Origin: Branchiostoma floridae
Lineage: Eukaryota; Chordata; Leptocardii; Amphioxiformes; Branchiostomatidae
NCBI RefSeq assembly: GCF_000003815.2
Contig: NC_049982.1
Coordinates: 23,039,835 to 23,103,834 of the forward strand
Direction: 5' to 3'
DNA: 64,000 nucleotides
Position numbers and translations under genes: made by a program. The notes below the pieces were generated by a model that was given only the letters and a program-made list of their open reading frames with translations, searched no databases and was not told the DNA's origin. This document shows positions 12,201 through 23,500 of the stretch, in pieces (the stretch's first letter is position 1; the number at the start of each line of letters is the position of its first letter).

Positions 12201-15200
12201 CTGACCCCGCCTGCCATTACTACAGCTGATTCTTGTGACACTTGGGGCGTCATTCCCAGGAGATTCACGCTGTGGTCAAACTTGTTCTCTGCCACTTTCG
12301 TCAGCTGGTTCGAAATCAGATTTCTGGCAAAGTCAAAGGCCGTGAAGGGCAGTCCTATCGGAGCGAATGATCCCGAATCCACACTCAGTCTGCTTGACAC
12401 CGACGACCGGGAAGACATCATGCCCTCACTCGTCCGCCGAGAGCGCTGGATGTCGTAGATACGTGTTGGAGTGCCCAATAACGCCTGTTCTGTCCTCTCT
12501 GCCTCTTCTAGCAGTGCCTCGGTGATGGCAGTCTGTTCCACCATTTCTGCTTCCTTCAGGATGGCGTCCACCCTCCGCTCAGGAGACTCTCTCTCTAGCA
12601 GGTGTCTCACCTGTTTCATTGAATGAATCATAGAGCTTTTAACATAAAGTATTACATTCATGCACTATCAGGCTAAGTACAGACATACAAATGTAAAGGT
12701 TAGAATAAAGTACTGTACATGTACATATGTGATAGGCCATCCAACACTACATGGGTCATAAAACTACATGTATGTGTAGCTTCTTCTTCTTTTGTACTGC
12801 CAAGCCTCTAATTTTAGAGATCTTCTCTTTTCTTTGTGATATCAAATACATGTATATATCTTGAGATGAGTTTTTTTACTATAGTATGGTCAAAAGGCAT
12901 CAGAAAATAAATTTTTCAGTACTACTAGTACTACTAGTCATAGATTAAAAGTGAGGAAACTTTTCTATATATGGTTATAAAGAATAGTTACTATGATACA
13001 TTATACTAAATTAGATTAAATAGATTTCCTAAATACATGTGAAAAACAAACCTTGTAGGCTAATGAGTCCATGGTGTCGGTGGTCCTCGCCGTGTCCAGC
13101 TGCGACACTGTTGACGTCTGACTGGGCGCCCTTCTGGGAGACACGATCTGACTCATCACAGAACCCCGATTGGTGTATACCTCATTTTCAGACATCCTAC
13201 TCGGAGAAGACAGCGGCTCCCTCTCACCAGACTCCCTTCTTGAATTTGCTCTCTCAGACATTCTAGAAACAGCTCTCCCTTCTGCTTTGTGGGGAGGTTC
13301 TTGTCCTTCTTCACCACTGATGGCAGACACCCTGATAGATGACTTGCTGTCTTGGGAGTGCTGGTATCTGTCTCCTGGGTTTCCATCCACCTCAGACAGT
13401 CTGGAGGCCCTGGTCTCTGCTGGACTGGTGTGCTGTGGTCCATACGATGCAGACCTGTCCTCTTCAGGAGTCCTGCTAGTGTATTGTGTTTGGTCCATTC
13501 CGGACAGTCTGGCCCTATTCTCTTCTGAGGTTCGACCGGTGTGTTGTGTTTGATCCGCTCCAGACAATCTGGATGTGTTTTCTACTGAGGTCTGGTCAGT
13601 GTATTGTAGTCTATCCACACCATACAATGCTGACCTGTCCTCTACTGAGGTCCTACCAGTGTGTTGTGTATTGTCCACTCCTGACAATCTGGCCCTGTTT
13701 TCTAGTGATGTCTGGTCAGCATATTGTGGTCTACCCAAACCAAACATTGTTGACCTATCCTCAACTGAGGTCTGACCAGTGTGTTTGTCCGCTCCTGACA
13801 ATCTGGATCTACTCTCTATGGAGGTCCGTATAGCCTGTTGTGAATTGTCCACACCAGACATTCTAGACCTGTTTTCTATAGACCTTCTGTCAGCATAGTG
13901 GCTGGAAGTTGAGTGTCTGGCTGTTGGCACTCTGTCACTTTCTAAGGACTCCCTCTCCGCCATCTCCTTGTCGTACTGCTCCAACAGTTGTCTGGTTTTC
14001 TCGTGAAGCTCCGCCACGGATGGCCCTCTGGCAGTCTCCTGGTCATCTCTACCCAGGCCCAGCCTGGTCTGTAGGTCCACCTTGTAGCTTGGGTCGGCCA
14101 GTAAGGGAGAGGTTGGTCCGTCCGTGTTGCTGTACCGGTCCAGGTACGAAGGGGACGTGAGAATGTCGTAGACCTGTTGTGCCAGGGAATCTCGGCTGCT
14201 GGCAGGACTCAGCGTACGACCCGTCAGGCCCCCGTTCTGCGTGCGTGTAGTACGGGCAGTGTTGTCGCTACGTGCGGTCTGCGCGGCACTCTCCCCTCCT
14301 AACGCATCATTGTCTAGTTGTAGTTTAAACTCCTGTCTATCATTCACATCCTCAGCTCTGGTATGTTCCATCGGGCCAGTAGTGTTGGGGCTGTGTACAG
14401 AACCCACAGGGAGGGACACGCTCTGAGACAGGGTGTCCACTGTGTAGTGAGTATGACCACTCACACGAGACAACTCCTGCTGATCAAGCTCAAAACTTGG
14501 CGCAGCAAACATGCCGGCTCCTCCATCTTGTGTTTCACTGTCTCCCAGAGGAGCTGTGCTGACAAACTGATATGGTTTTGTATAAGAACTAGCAGGTAAA
14601 TCGCTTGTTGGCTGTTGACTAGCTCTTGGTTCTGTGTGTCCATCTTGAAGCTGTGCGTCTGTAGAAGAAGTGAAGTCGGCAGCTCTGCTCAGCCTCGCCT
14701 GACTCCTCACCTCCTCATACCTCTCCCTCCTGCTCCTCCCGCCACCGCGGGGCGAAACGTGCAGCTCCGAGTCACTCGCACTCCGCTGGGAACTCGTCAG
14801 TCCAACGGGCCGGGACGGAGAACCGTTCGCTGAACTCGGCCGATCGATCCAGAATTCCTCGTAGCTGGACCTCTTCAGGGTGTGTTCTCTACCAGCTAAC
14901 GATGTGACATGAAGGGGAGAAGGCTCTCTCGGTGAGACACCCACGCCCAGTGTCTGACTATCAGTTACCGGCCTTTGGGAACTGTATGGGTACCCTTGAG
15001 TAGAACTGGCCCTTTGGATTTCTCTGGGAACTCCATGGCCGCTGGCTTCACTCCGTACAGACAGCTGTGGCTCACTTGTGCTTGGTGATTCACCACCTAA
15101 CAGATACCTCACCCTGTCTGCTATGGAATCCTCGCTGTCTATACTCTCCAGATTCATGCCTCGGATATAGCTACTACGAGACGTGCGAGCTGACTCAGGC

Positions 15201-18200
15201 TGTGCGTACTGGCCTTGAGTGGTGCTGGCTCCATCCTCCTCGTTACGGGGTTTCTTTGCATCAGGAGGGAAATCTCTCGGAGACAGCTGTCTGTCAGAGA
15301 GCCGTTTGCCAACATTGTCCGTCCTCACTTCCAACTGTTTCACCATAGTCTCCTGACTGTGGGGGCCTGCCTCCAGCTCCACCAGCCCCAGGGGAGGGAA
15401 CCTCTGGATGTCTTCTGACAGGTACTTCCTCTGAGGCTCCTGTGAGGGGTTTAAAGAATCCTGACTGATCTGGCTGTGCCTGCTTTCCTGGGAGGGTGGT
15501 GGGAATGCACTCCAAGCTTGTCTTTTGGCGGCAATGACGTCATCAGGCTTCTGAGCTGAAGTCTCTACAGACAGGTCCTTTGTTCTATCCTGCCCATAGG
15601 TGACCCTAGAGGGCTGTTCATCCTCTACTTCCTTGGCTTGGGGTGATGGCAATTTAATTTGTGTGAGAGGGTCCACAGGGAGAACCAAGTAAGGGGTGGA
15701 CTGGCTCAGGGGCTTCCTCCCAGCAATGGAGTCATGAATGTTCACCACGTCGTTACTCTGGCTGGAAGAGACCACGTCAGCATCAGGGTCAAAGTCCAGG
15801 TGCCGGTCAAACTTCTCACCGGCACCAGTTTTGTTTGTGACTCCGTCATCACTCCGGCCAGCAGCAGACTGCCTTGTGCTCAAACCTTGGGGTAAAAAGC
15901 ACAAGATGTAAACAAGTGACAATTCATAGATAACTTTAACCTCTCTGTAACATTTTATTTCATTCCTCAATGATATATCTAGTGTATAAAAGTAATGCTA
16001 TTAGCTTAATAGCCCAATGGTCCCCAATCCCATAGCTCAACCTACTCTGTCAAAACGTAGAAATGAAAAATGAAAAAACATACGAATGCAAATACATGAT
16101 GAACCTAATAACCATGCTATTATTGGCTGTTTCGTTCCTTTGCATTAGGTCCTGGCCCTCCCGCGGGTCAGATCGCCCTCTGGCCTTTGGGCCATCCTAC
16201 CCGCGGTCGGGCCATACCTCAGGCGATACGGAATACCCAGTGTTGTATTCTACATTAATGATTAAGTGAGGTACGTGAAGTATGTGAAGGAATAAATGGA
16301 TGGAAGAATGAATGAATGGCATATTATGTATCTTTGTGCGTACTAAAATAGTACAACAAACCTGACAGCCTGGAGCCAGCCTGAGTAGTGGTGTCTCCCA
16401 GCAGATCCTTGACCCTCTGTGCGAGGGAGTCCTGACTATCCACACTGTCCAGGTTCATCTGGGATATACCGTGGATCCTGCTGCTGCTCTCCATAGACAG
16501 GAGGGAGACCCTCGACATGACTCCCGACGGCTCCCGCTCCAAACTGCCTCTCCTGATGCTCCCTTCTGATCGGGATGAGGTGACGGGAAACGTGGTCTCT
16601 TCTCCGGTCACACTTGGTCGTGGTCCCAGCATGTCCAGTATCCTGCTCACCTGTAAGGTACATGTACATTTGTAAATCTGTAAATGTATATGCAGGGCTC
16701 AAAAAACTATAGATGTGTGGATCATTATCTTATGTTGTGTACCCTTAAAAACTTTTGTACCCAAAATTTCTGTTCACCTTAATTTTTGTTAGGTGCAGTA
16801 GTGCCACCTATTTCCAAAAATGAATTTCGTGCCCTGATTTAGTCTCCAAGCAGCCAGATGAAAAAAAGAGAAGAGTTTGGCCAAATAAGGACAATTGAGT
16901 TGCCATGGGATTACAGTCAGTCTTTTGTGGTCAGTCTTTTGCAGCTATCCGCCGGCCACTTAGTTCACTCCTAGTCCAAGGCCAATTAACTCCTACTACT
17001 AGTAGGCTTTTATTCCTAACTTGGCCAAAGTCCCCTAATAGTAAAAATTACTTTTCGGCTAGGCCGGAGTCTGGTAGAAACAACCCTGATATGTACATAT
17101 GAATGTTATGTTAGCACTCAAGCATAGCACTCCAGGAAGAATAGCAACTACGGTGCATGTTATCATTGATAATACTACAGATTTCCTTAACAAATGCACA
17201 AATAAACAAACAAACCTGATCCACGGCTGCATTCGCACCCTCATCATCTTCAGGCAGAGGGTACGCGGACAGATCCGGCTGGTCTGCCAGCAGTGTCCTG
17301 TCTTCCCGGCCAGGGTGAGACAGGGTGGAATGGCTGGACAGTGTGTGCTGTGAGAGAGTGGAGTGACTGGACTTGCTGTGTGGAGGGAGAGAGAGACTGC
17401 TGGTGGTTTGCTGAGAGAGAGTGGAGTGACTGGACTTGCTGTGTGGAGGGAGAGAGAGACTGCTGGTAGTATGCTGTGACAGAGAGGAGTGACTGGACTT
17501 GCTGTGTGGAGGGAGAGAGAGACTGCTGGTGGTGTGCTGTGACAGAGAGCCCCCCTCCATGGAGACTTCATCCCTGTGATTGCTTCCATCCAAGCTTTTC
17601 AAACCCTCCCCGACGAGCGTATCCTCCGACGACTTTGTTTCTTCGTGGGGCGACCGGGAACTTGTGTACGCATCGGCAGTCGGGCTCAATCCTGGCATTT
17701 CCATGCTGTCCTCAAACCCCACCTGAGGAATATTTAAAAACATATCAATCATTCTACAATGGGAGAAGGTATGGAGATTACAACATCACTTTCTCACTAA
17801 ATGAAGTGGCAGAACGTTTAACTGGTAAAATGATCTTGTAACAGGATGTCTTCTTTCTTTGTTTTGCATATTAAGTAACCTGTCTTTACTAGCTTTAGTT
17901 GCATCACGACAGTTTTGTACAGTACTAAGCCAAAAATGACTGGTTTGTTCCCCTGGATGGAACCCTACTCTTTTTGATAAGTGTGGTGTGTTCTGTATTG
18001 AGCTCGAGTCGAGGTGTGGCTCTCCGATTGGAGAGGATGTCCAGATCCCAAACCAAGCTCATTTTTACCTGATTTAATTGAGGAAATTGGTTTATAATGC
18101 CTCTGATAGGGTTTATCAGGGCCTGCTACAGATTTGGACCTTTAGATTCCAAGTCAACAACTCTAAGCACACCACATTGTCTAGTCTTCATAAACCCACC

Positions 18201-18971
18201 TGAGGAAGCGCAAAGCTCTCCCCTGATGGAGACTTGTGCGAGGCCGCAGCCCTGAGGATCCTGACGTGCGGCGGGGACTCCTCGCTCGACGCATCACCCT
18301 GAGATGGGGAGTGCTCCAGGGGGAGCTGCTCCAGGGAGGGATAGTCCTCCAGCTCGGAGAACTCGATGAGATCCTGGGGTGACGTCATCGGGAGAGGCTG
18401 GGCCTCAGCGTCCTTTGTGCGTGCAGGAAGGGACCGTAAGGATGCTGCCTGAGCTGCCAGGGGCTGGAAGTCATGCATGTAGCTCTGAAACAACAAACAA
18501 CTTGTAGTTGTAAGTTATATAGGTTACTTTTGACTTTGTCTGAAAGTTCATCTGTGTTTCGAGCAGTCATTCTGATTTGTGAAGCAAAGTTGAACCATGA
18601 TTTCCATGGGAAAAATTGGACTTACCCAATGTGCATGTATTTGACAACCGAACCCCATACTGTGCATACGTTTGATTTGTGTTTGGCATTGCAGTTCAAT
18701 TTTGCTTCAAAAGATTTTGATCAGACTAAGTTATGACATAGCCATTCAACATAGTCATGTTATACCAACAAAAACGATTGAGAAAAACAGACTACTGTTA
18801 CTATTATTGTTGTAGTAATACATATATCAGACAAAGCAAATCAATACTAATGATACTAATTAACTAATGAAGCTCTATACAACCCCCTACCTCATCTTCT
18901 GATCCTCCCCCATCATGTGACGATCCTCTGGACCCATCAGATCTGCCACTTTGATTATCAGACTCCATCAT
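3202..18971 (-). CDS. ALMS1: ALMS1 (Alstrom syndrome protein 1) orthologue, 2,858 aa
   Basis: ALMS1 is a large, mostly disordered centrosome and ciliary basal-body protein. Coding exons in transcript order: 18891-18971, 18200-18484, 17216-17722, 16362-16650, 13052-15885, 11796-12610, 10839-10963, 8656-10025, 6455-8168, 5829-6001, 5270-5444, 4724-4787, 4200-4299, 3202-3246. All have GT-AG borders, all phases agree and the total is 8,577 nt. The start is the double ATG (MMESDNQSG), preceded in frame by TAG. Identity rests on the C-terminus. TTLESTHLGSDDA, GLAWYVPV followed by PWRRP, LQEALKMRNPAFISKSRER, KRTITKKEMAARSKR and MYEKLPEVQRKKAQERR match the ALMS motif shared by ALMS1, CEP295 and C10orf90. 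The TWE-like middle regions favour ALMS1. Exon 3 holds 21-residue tandem repeats and exon 5 holds 20-residue repeats. Vertebrate-type 47-residue repeats are not seen. The large exons rich in Ser, Arg and Asp are otherwise low in conserved content. Confidence 0.92.
5022..5203. repeat. 41-bp minisatellite in an ALMS1 intron
   Basis: Three perfect 41-bp units fill 5022-5144. A degenerate 35-bp unit (5145-5179) and a partial unit (5180-5203) follow. It lies in the intron between exons 5270-5444 and 4724-4787 and does not touch splice sites. Confidence 0.9.
5460..5720. repeat. Dispersed inverted-repeat element, ALMS1 intron
   Basis: Contains AAGCTAGGTGT at the left and its complement ACACCTAGCTT further right. 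It also has a segment (TCATCAGGCTGGTAAATTGC) that recurs with few changes near 45345. Related pieces lie near 23475, 26340 and 47480. Probably an old MITE family; the ends were not delimited. Confidence 0.5.
6061..6240. repeat. Dispersed repeat, copy 1
   Basis: Shares TTGCATAGGGCA, the GGGCCAC core and a following GTGTTCAAC segment with 8360-8520. Both copies sit in introns of ALMS1, in the same orientation. No coding content. Confidence 0.5.
8360..8520. repeat. Dispersed repeat, copy 2
   Basis: Related to 6061-6240 (AATGCATAGGGCATGGCCCA, then GGGCCAC, then GTGCGTTCAAC). It extends toward a tail resembling 4850-4950. Intronic in ALMS1. Confidence 0.5.
13439..13880 (-). repeat. ALMS1: Coding tandem repeat in ALMS1 exon 5 (20-residue unit)
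   Basis: About seven consecutive units of the type ENRARLSGVDNTQHTGRTSV alternate between an ENR/ESR form (with RLSG) and an EDR form (with Y/FG). The unit is 60 bp or slightly longer and stays in frame throughout. This is an internal expansion unrelated to the vertebrate 47-residue ALMS1 repeats. Confidence 0.85.
17320..17560 (-). repeat. ALMS1: Coding minisatellite in ALMS1 exon 3 (21-residue, 63-bp unit)
   Basis: Three near-identical 63-bp units encode SLSQHTTSSLSLPPHSKSSH plus Ser. A shortened fourth unit (TLSQHTLSSHS) follows. The near identity at nucleotide level suggests recent unit duplication and likely length polymorphism. Confidence 0.9.
17940..18010. repeat. Dispersed repeat with core CCCTACTCTTTTTGATAAG
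   Basis: The same core occurs near 3845-3870 (reverse orientation), 24605-24635 and 27095-27125, each intronic or intergenic. Copies are diverged. Probably the conserved part of a SINE or MITE family. Confidence 0.5.
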
Positions 18972-18973
18972 CA

Positions 18974-19560
18974 GCTATGTGTAAAAAAAAAATTAAAGAA
19001 ATTACTTAGTCAGTTATTCAGCAAAATAAGGATATGACGATGGACATGCGCATACTCATACTCATATAGGTTACACCGAGGGGCTGCCACCGACGGAAAA
19101 CTGGCTTATCCGATCTTTCTCAAAGAGCCTATAAGTTAAGTATAACCTCCTTGGTTTATAAAACGACACAGACAACAACGTAGGCAAGGCAGTGTCGTAG
19201 GTATAATTTTACAGGATATCTAAAAGCCGTTTACAAAGTCAACATCAGTCGCTGGTTACTTCTGGTGTCTCTCTTCAAACAAGGAGGAAATCTTTACATC
19301 GCAGTTACTAATGTCTGAAGGAAACGAAATTTCTGAATCTTATAAATCATTATCTTTTTGTTTACCCGCCCCCCTCCCACTCTATTTCTCAACAACAACG
19401 CAACGCAAGATACATAGTCCTACACGTTTTAACGAAAAGGGCAACTCACATGCTTTAATTTGTGGTAACTGTGATATCTTCGTAACGTTTTAGACTTACC
19501 TATTACCTACACAAGTGCACGAGTCGTCGAGAACATCAATGTTTACGATTTCGCACTTTC
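18974..19560 (-). other. ALMS1: ALMS1 5' leader: non-coding exon and first intron
   Basis: The coding exon begins at an acceptor next to 18974, six bases before the ATG pair. Upstream, the complement of 19499-19500 forms a good donor (AATAG then gtaagt), so a non-coding first exon of about 60 bp or more starts near 19560. This exon has a short upstream frame, ATG to TAG, at 19507-19536 (10 codons including the stop). The transcription start is not fixed by the sequence. Confidence 0.6.
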
Positions 19561-19569
19561 AAAAATTCG

Positions 19570-19880
19570 AAATTCCGCCGCCATATTGGATCGTAACTGT
19601 TTCTATGACGTCATGACCACGCGAGACTTTTTACGGACTGTACCATCCTGAAATCATGAAGGGGAGGTCAAAATCTGGCAGTTGAACAGAAAGGAATGAA
19701 AACTAAACTTGATTAGTAATCATTGATAGCTAAAACATTTGTTATACAGTACATTGAATCCCAACATTACGATACTATTTCGATTGGTACAAGGTATTAC
19801 AATAATTTTAAAAGGTTGAACCCCCAAGGTTAAATGGTATCATTTCTGTGACGTCACTGGCGCGGGAAACTAGAAAGCAA
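19570..19880. promoter_or_regulatory. Bidirectional ALMS1-MCM9 promoter
   Basis: The two genes are divergent, with inferred first exons near 19560 (-) and 19880 (+). The interval has GCCGCCATATT at 19577-19587 (YY1-type), a perfect TGACGTCA at 19606-19613, a second perfect TGACGTCA at 19849-19856, and GGCGCGGGAAA at 19859-19869, which read on the other strand is the E2F consensus TTTCCCGCGCC. A TCGCGAG lies near 19887. No TATA box is placed for either gene. E2F control would fit an MCM-family gene. Confidence 0.7.
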
Positions 19881-20567
19881 AGAACCTCGCGAGTTCTGAG
19901 CTCAAGTTCTTCGTAAACCTAAATTGAATATCAATGAGTTTCTTATGCGGACATTGATGATTAGCATCTGGTCGTTCAGGTAGGCTGTGTCAGTCGCTCC
20001 AGACTGTGTGTAGTTTTTGGCTCCGAAAGGTCTGGGGAGGGGGGTACGCAATTTGATTTATAGGTTTCGTCATTGAAGTTTTCGATGTCGACTGTGCTTC
20101 GTCGGTTGTTGTGTATGTCTTTCTTTAACCTCCTTGGTGTATCTGATATTTAGTAGTTGTATAGGTGTCAGCAAAACAAAACAAAGGACAAGTTTGATTT
20201 AATATGGATCACCTGGTGGTGTTATAACGTGCTGCAGTGAAACTTCCGGCATTGATATCTCGTCTTCTGGACATGTCATACTCATAGTCGTAACTTTTGA
20301 GTGATAGATAGCACTTGAGGCAGGGGAATAATTGGTGCAGGTTTGGACCCCTATCGTTTTTTCATGTTCAAGTATGAATAATGACTATGATATAAAATGT
20401 ATCCTTTATCAGTTTATGTAGATTTGCCAAACAAAACTATCAGTATCAACTTCTGTTTCTGTTTAGTAGACGAGTTCTATAAGTAATGATTTTCTGTCAC
20501 TGAAAATAAACTAAAAGGTATTTTACTGTCAATGCATTATTACTGAGGCTTTACATTATTACAGAAA
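19880..20567 (+). other. MCM9: MCM9 5' leader: non-coding exon and first intron
   Basis: A donor at 19979/19980 (TTCAG then gtaggc) and an acceptor at 20564 (attacag) frame a non-coding first exon and an intron of about 585 bp. Coding exon 1 begins with three untranslated bases and then the ATG at 20568. The intron carries a repeat (about 20215-20365) related to 40120-40270. Confidence 0.55.
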
Positions 20568-23500
20568 ATGTGGAGCCAACATGACATCCCAGCAGCTCCC
20601 AACACCCAGGACAAGGAGAACCTGACCCTGAAGCTGGAGAGGTTTGTTCTACACCAGCACAGGGACGATCTCATAGAGGTGCTACTAGATGAGGATGACA
20701 ACGCTCACTACGCCGTGGTGGTGAACGCCATGACGCTGTTTGACACGACGGACATGACGGTCAGCGACGCGCTGCTGCACCATCCACGGGAGGTGCTGCC
20801 TCAGTTTGACGCGGCGCTGGTTCGTGCAGCCAGGACGGTGTACCAAGACCATGCACAGAAAGGTCAGCACCAGCAGGCGTTTGCTTGTGTATATCCAAAC
20901 GAAACAATTTTAACCAAACTTAGATCCTCCCACACCTATTGTACTAGTGGCAGATAGAGCAGTAAACCTTCTCCACTCACTGTTTTCTTTCCACATGCAT
21001 TCTAAGTGTACTGGTGTGGCACCTCTATGGACCTAACCCTACACCAATATCACCAAATCATGAATTAGGGGCACAGCTCCATTTTGGTTGTACAAAAGTG
21101 CAGATGCACTTAATATCTGTCTCCACATTCCAAATCTTTTATGGAAACACAACTTGTTGATTGTCCCTGTTTACGGAAATACTTTTTACTATTTGTTTCA
21201 CATCGATCATGAAGTTTGATTTTTTAGAGGGAACAAGTGACATTTTGTGCGTCTCAAATCTCAAGAAGAAAATTTGTGCCCAGTAGCGGAGAACTGTCCA
21301 GGACTAGGTCCTGGTATGCAACCAGTATATTGAGCCCTGTGTTTATAATCTAACACTGTCATTAAGTATTTAACCTGCTCCTTCCAGATGATATGGTGTT
21401 GAAGCCCCACATACACGCCCGTATATCAGGCCTGCCGGTGTGTCCAGAGCTGTACCGTACAACCCTGCCACAGACTACAGACATCGGCAGTCTCCTCTCT
21501 GTACAAGGTAACTGGCACAAGTTCTCGCAACAGAGGCAACTGTTAGGAAGGACCAGTGTAAATATGTTACGAAGTTTGTTATTCATTGTGTATACATGTT
21601 GTTACATTAGAAGAAAAAACGTTGCCACAGTTTAAAGATAATATACTAAATACAATCAAACATGTACAGGTGATGATCTATCTACACATGATGATCTCCA
21701 CAAGGACCACCTGGTCAAAGGGATACTGTATACTGCTTCAGTACTGTTTTTGTCTTCCAGGAACAGTGATTCGTGCCTCCCCAGTGCGAGTGTTAGAAGA
21801 TGAGCGGGATTACCAGTGTAGCAAGTGTCACCACGTCTTCACTGTAAGGGCAGACTTACAACAGTACTATACAGGTAACACTTATAACTTACCACTTAAA
21901 AACATGGCTGGCTATGTATGCCATACAAATACCCAGTAATGTTGATGTACACCTAGAGAGGTAACTCTGCTTTATTCCTGTATCAGACACTTGTACAATG
22001 CATTTAAGTACACAGCTGTAATGGAGTCTGCATGACATTTACATGTATGTTTTTGGTGTGTCTGTTTGTATTGCTGTGTGTCCATAGTTATTTGAATACA
22101 CTGTTTGTCTGTAGATCAAGTTTTTGGGTGAGATAGCCGCAAAGGTCAGACTTGCTCAAATGCCAGGAACAAGAGTTGATAGAACTAGTCTCTCATCAGA
22201 CATAATAGAAATTATATGGAAGTGGCTACTAATTCAAAGGGAGGTACAGTTATTTGTCTATTTTTGCAATTACATCTTGTACATATGCTAGTCACTTCAC
22301 TGTGGTGACAGGAAGTGATTAATGTTTAATGTTTAATGTTAATCAAAACATTCTTTGCATAGATGATGAGGTATAATTGAACAAGACATTACAAAACACA
22401 ATCACAGAGCTGGGAGATCTTTGAATTTATGTTGAGGCAAGTATTAATCCCCATACATAATATAGGCAGCAAACCTGCGAGCTGTCCTAACCCAGAAGGC
22501 TGTGACTCCACCCGGCTGCTGTGCCTCACAGACAGCTCAGCAGCGCCCTCTAGCTGCAGGGACTACCAGGAACTCAAGGTGCAGGAGCAGGTAAGACATG
22601 GCATACAAATGTGGGATGTCTTCAACAGATGAAGTCTTGAGAGTATACCGGTATGAGGACTTGGCAGCAGCAATGACAGATCAAGTGCTATAGAGAGACG
22701 TTGTGCGTTGTCTTGCCCCGCCTCCCAGGGAAGACAGATGATGATGATGATGATGAAGGATATACAAACATTATAATCTATATGCTTAAGCCATCCATTT
22801 TGACAACTTGAAGAATAAGACACCTATTTTTGTGTGACAAAAGTACACAAAGGTAGACATAGTCTGGCATTAGTATTATCTCTTTCCTAAGACAAATATT
22901 TATATCCTTACATCCTCCTGTGTTAAGTCTTGGTTTATGTAATTGGAATCATTAAATTAATTTCAATATTGTATAGCTAGGTGTTAAAATTTTGCCCCTC
23001 TCAGGTGGAGAGGCTGGCAGTTGGTACCATCCCCCGCTCCATGGCTGTTGTTCTGGAGGATGATCTGGTTGACTGTTGTAAACCAGGTGAGAGACATTCC
23101 TGTTTTTCTCCAACCCTAGATGTACCTGGCCGTCTGCCATCAATGCCAATGCATCACATCCCTCTTCCTTGTCTATTCCTTGGAAGATGGGGAAAAATGC
23201 ATAGACAGTAAGAGTGTGTGTAACTCAAGTATGTTTTACCCATGTCCAACAGGGGATGACATCACGATCACAGCTATTGTGCTTCAGCGCTGGAAGTCTC
23301 TCTACCCAGACCAGCGCCCAGAAATACAGATGGTTCTTAAAGCAAACCATCTCCAGGTGAGAAGTCACATATCAAACACTACCTGTGTCCAACATTTAAG
23401 ATTAAAGAGAATAACAAAGCTCTTTAAACAATCATCTGCTGACATTTTGGTTTGTTGCCTTCTAGTCTTAAATGCTTCGGACGGCATTCTTCACACTGCA

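Noticed and set aside
16140-16262. CCGCGG-containing stretch in an ALMS1 intron as a CpG island or promoter
   Set aside because: Only about 120 bp, without other promoter motifs. More likely a dispersed repeat fragment, but I could not find a second copy in the window.
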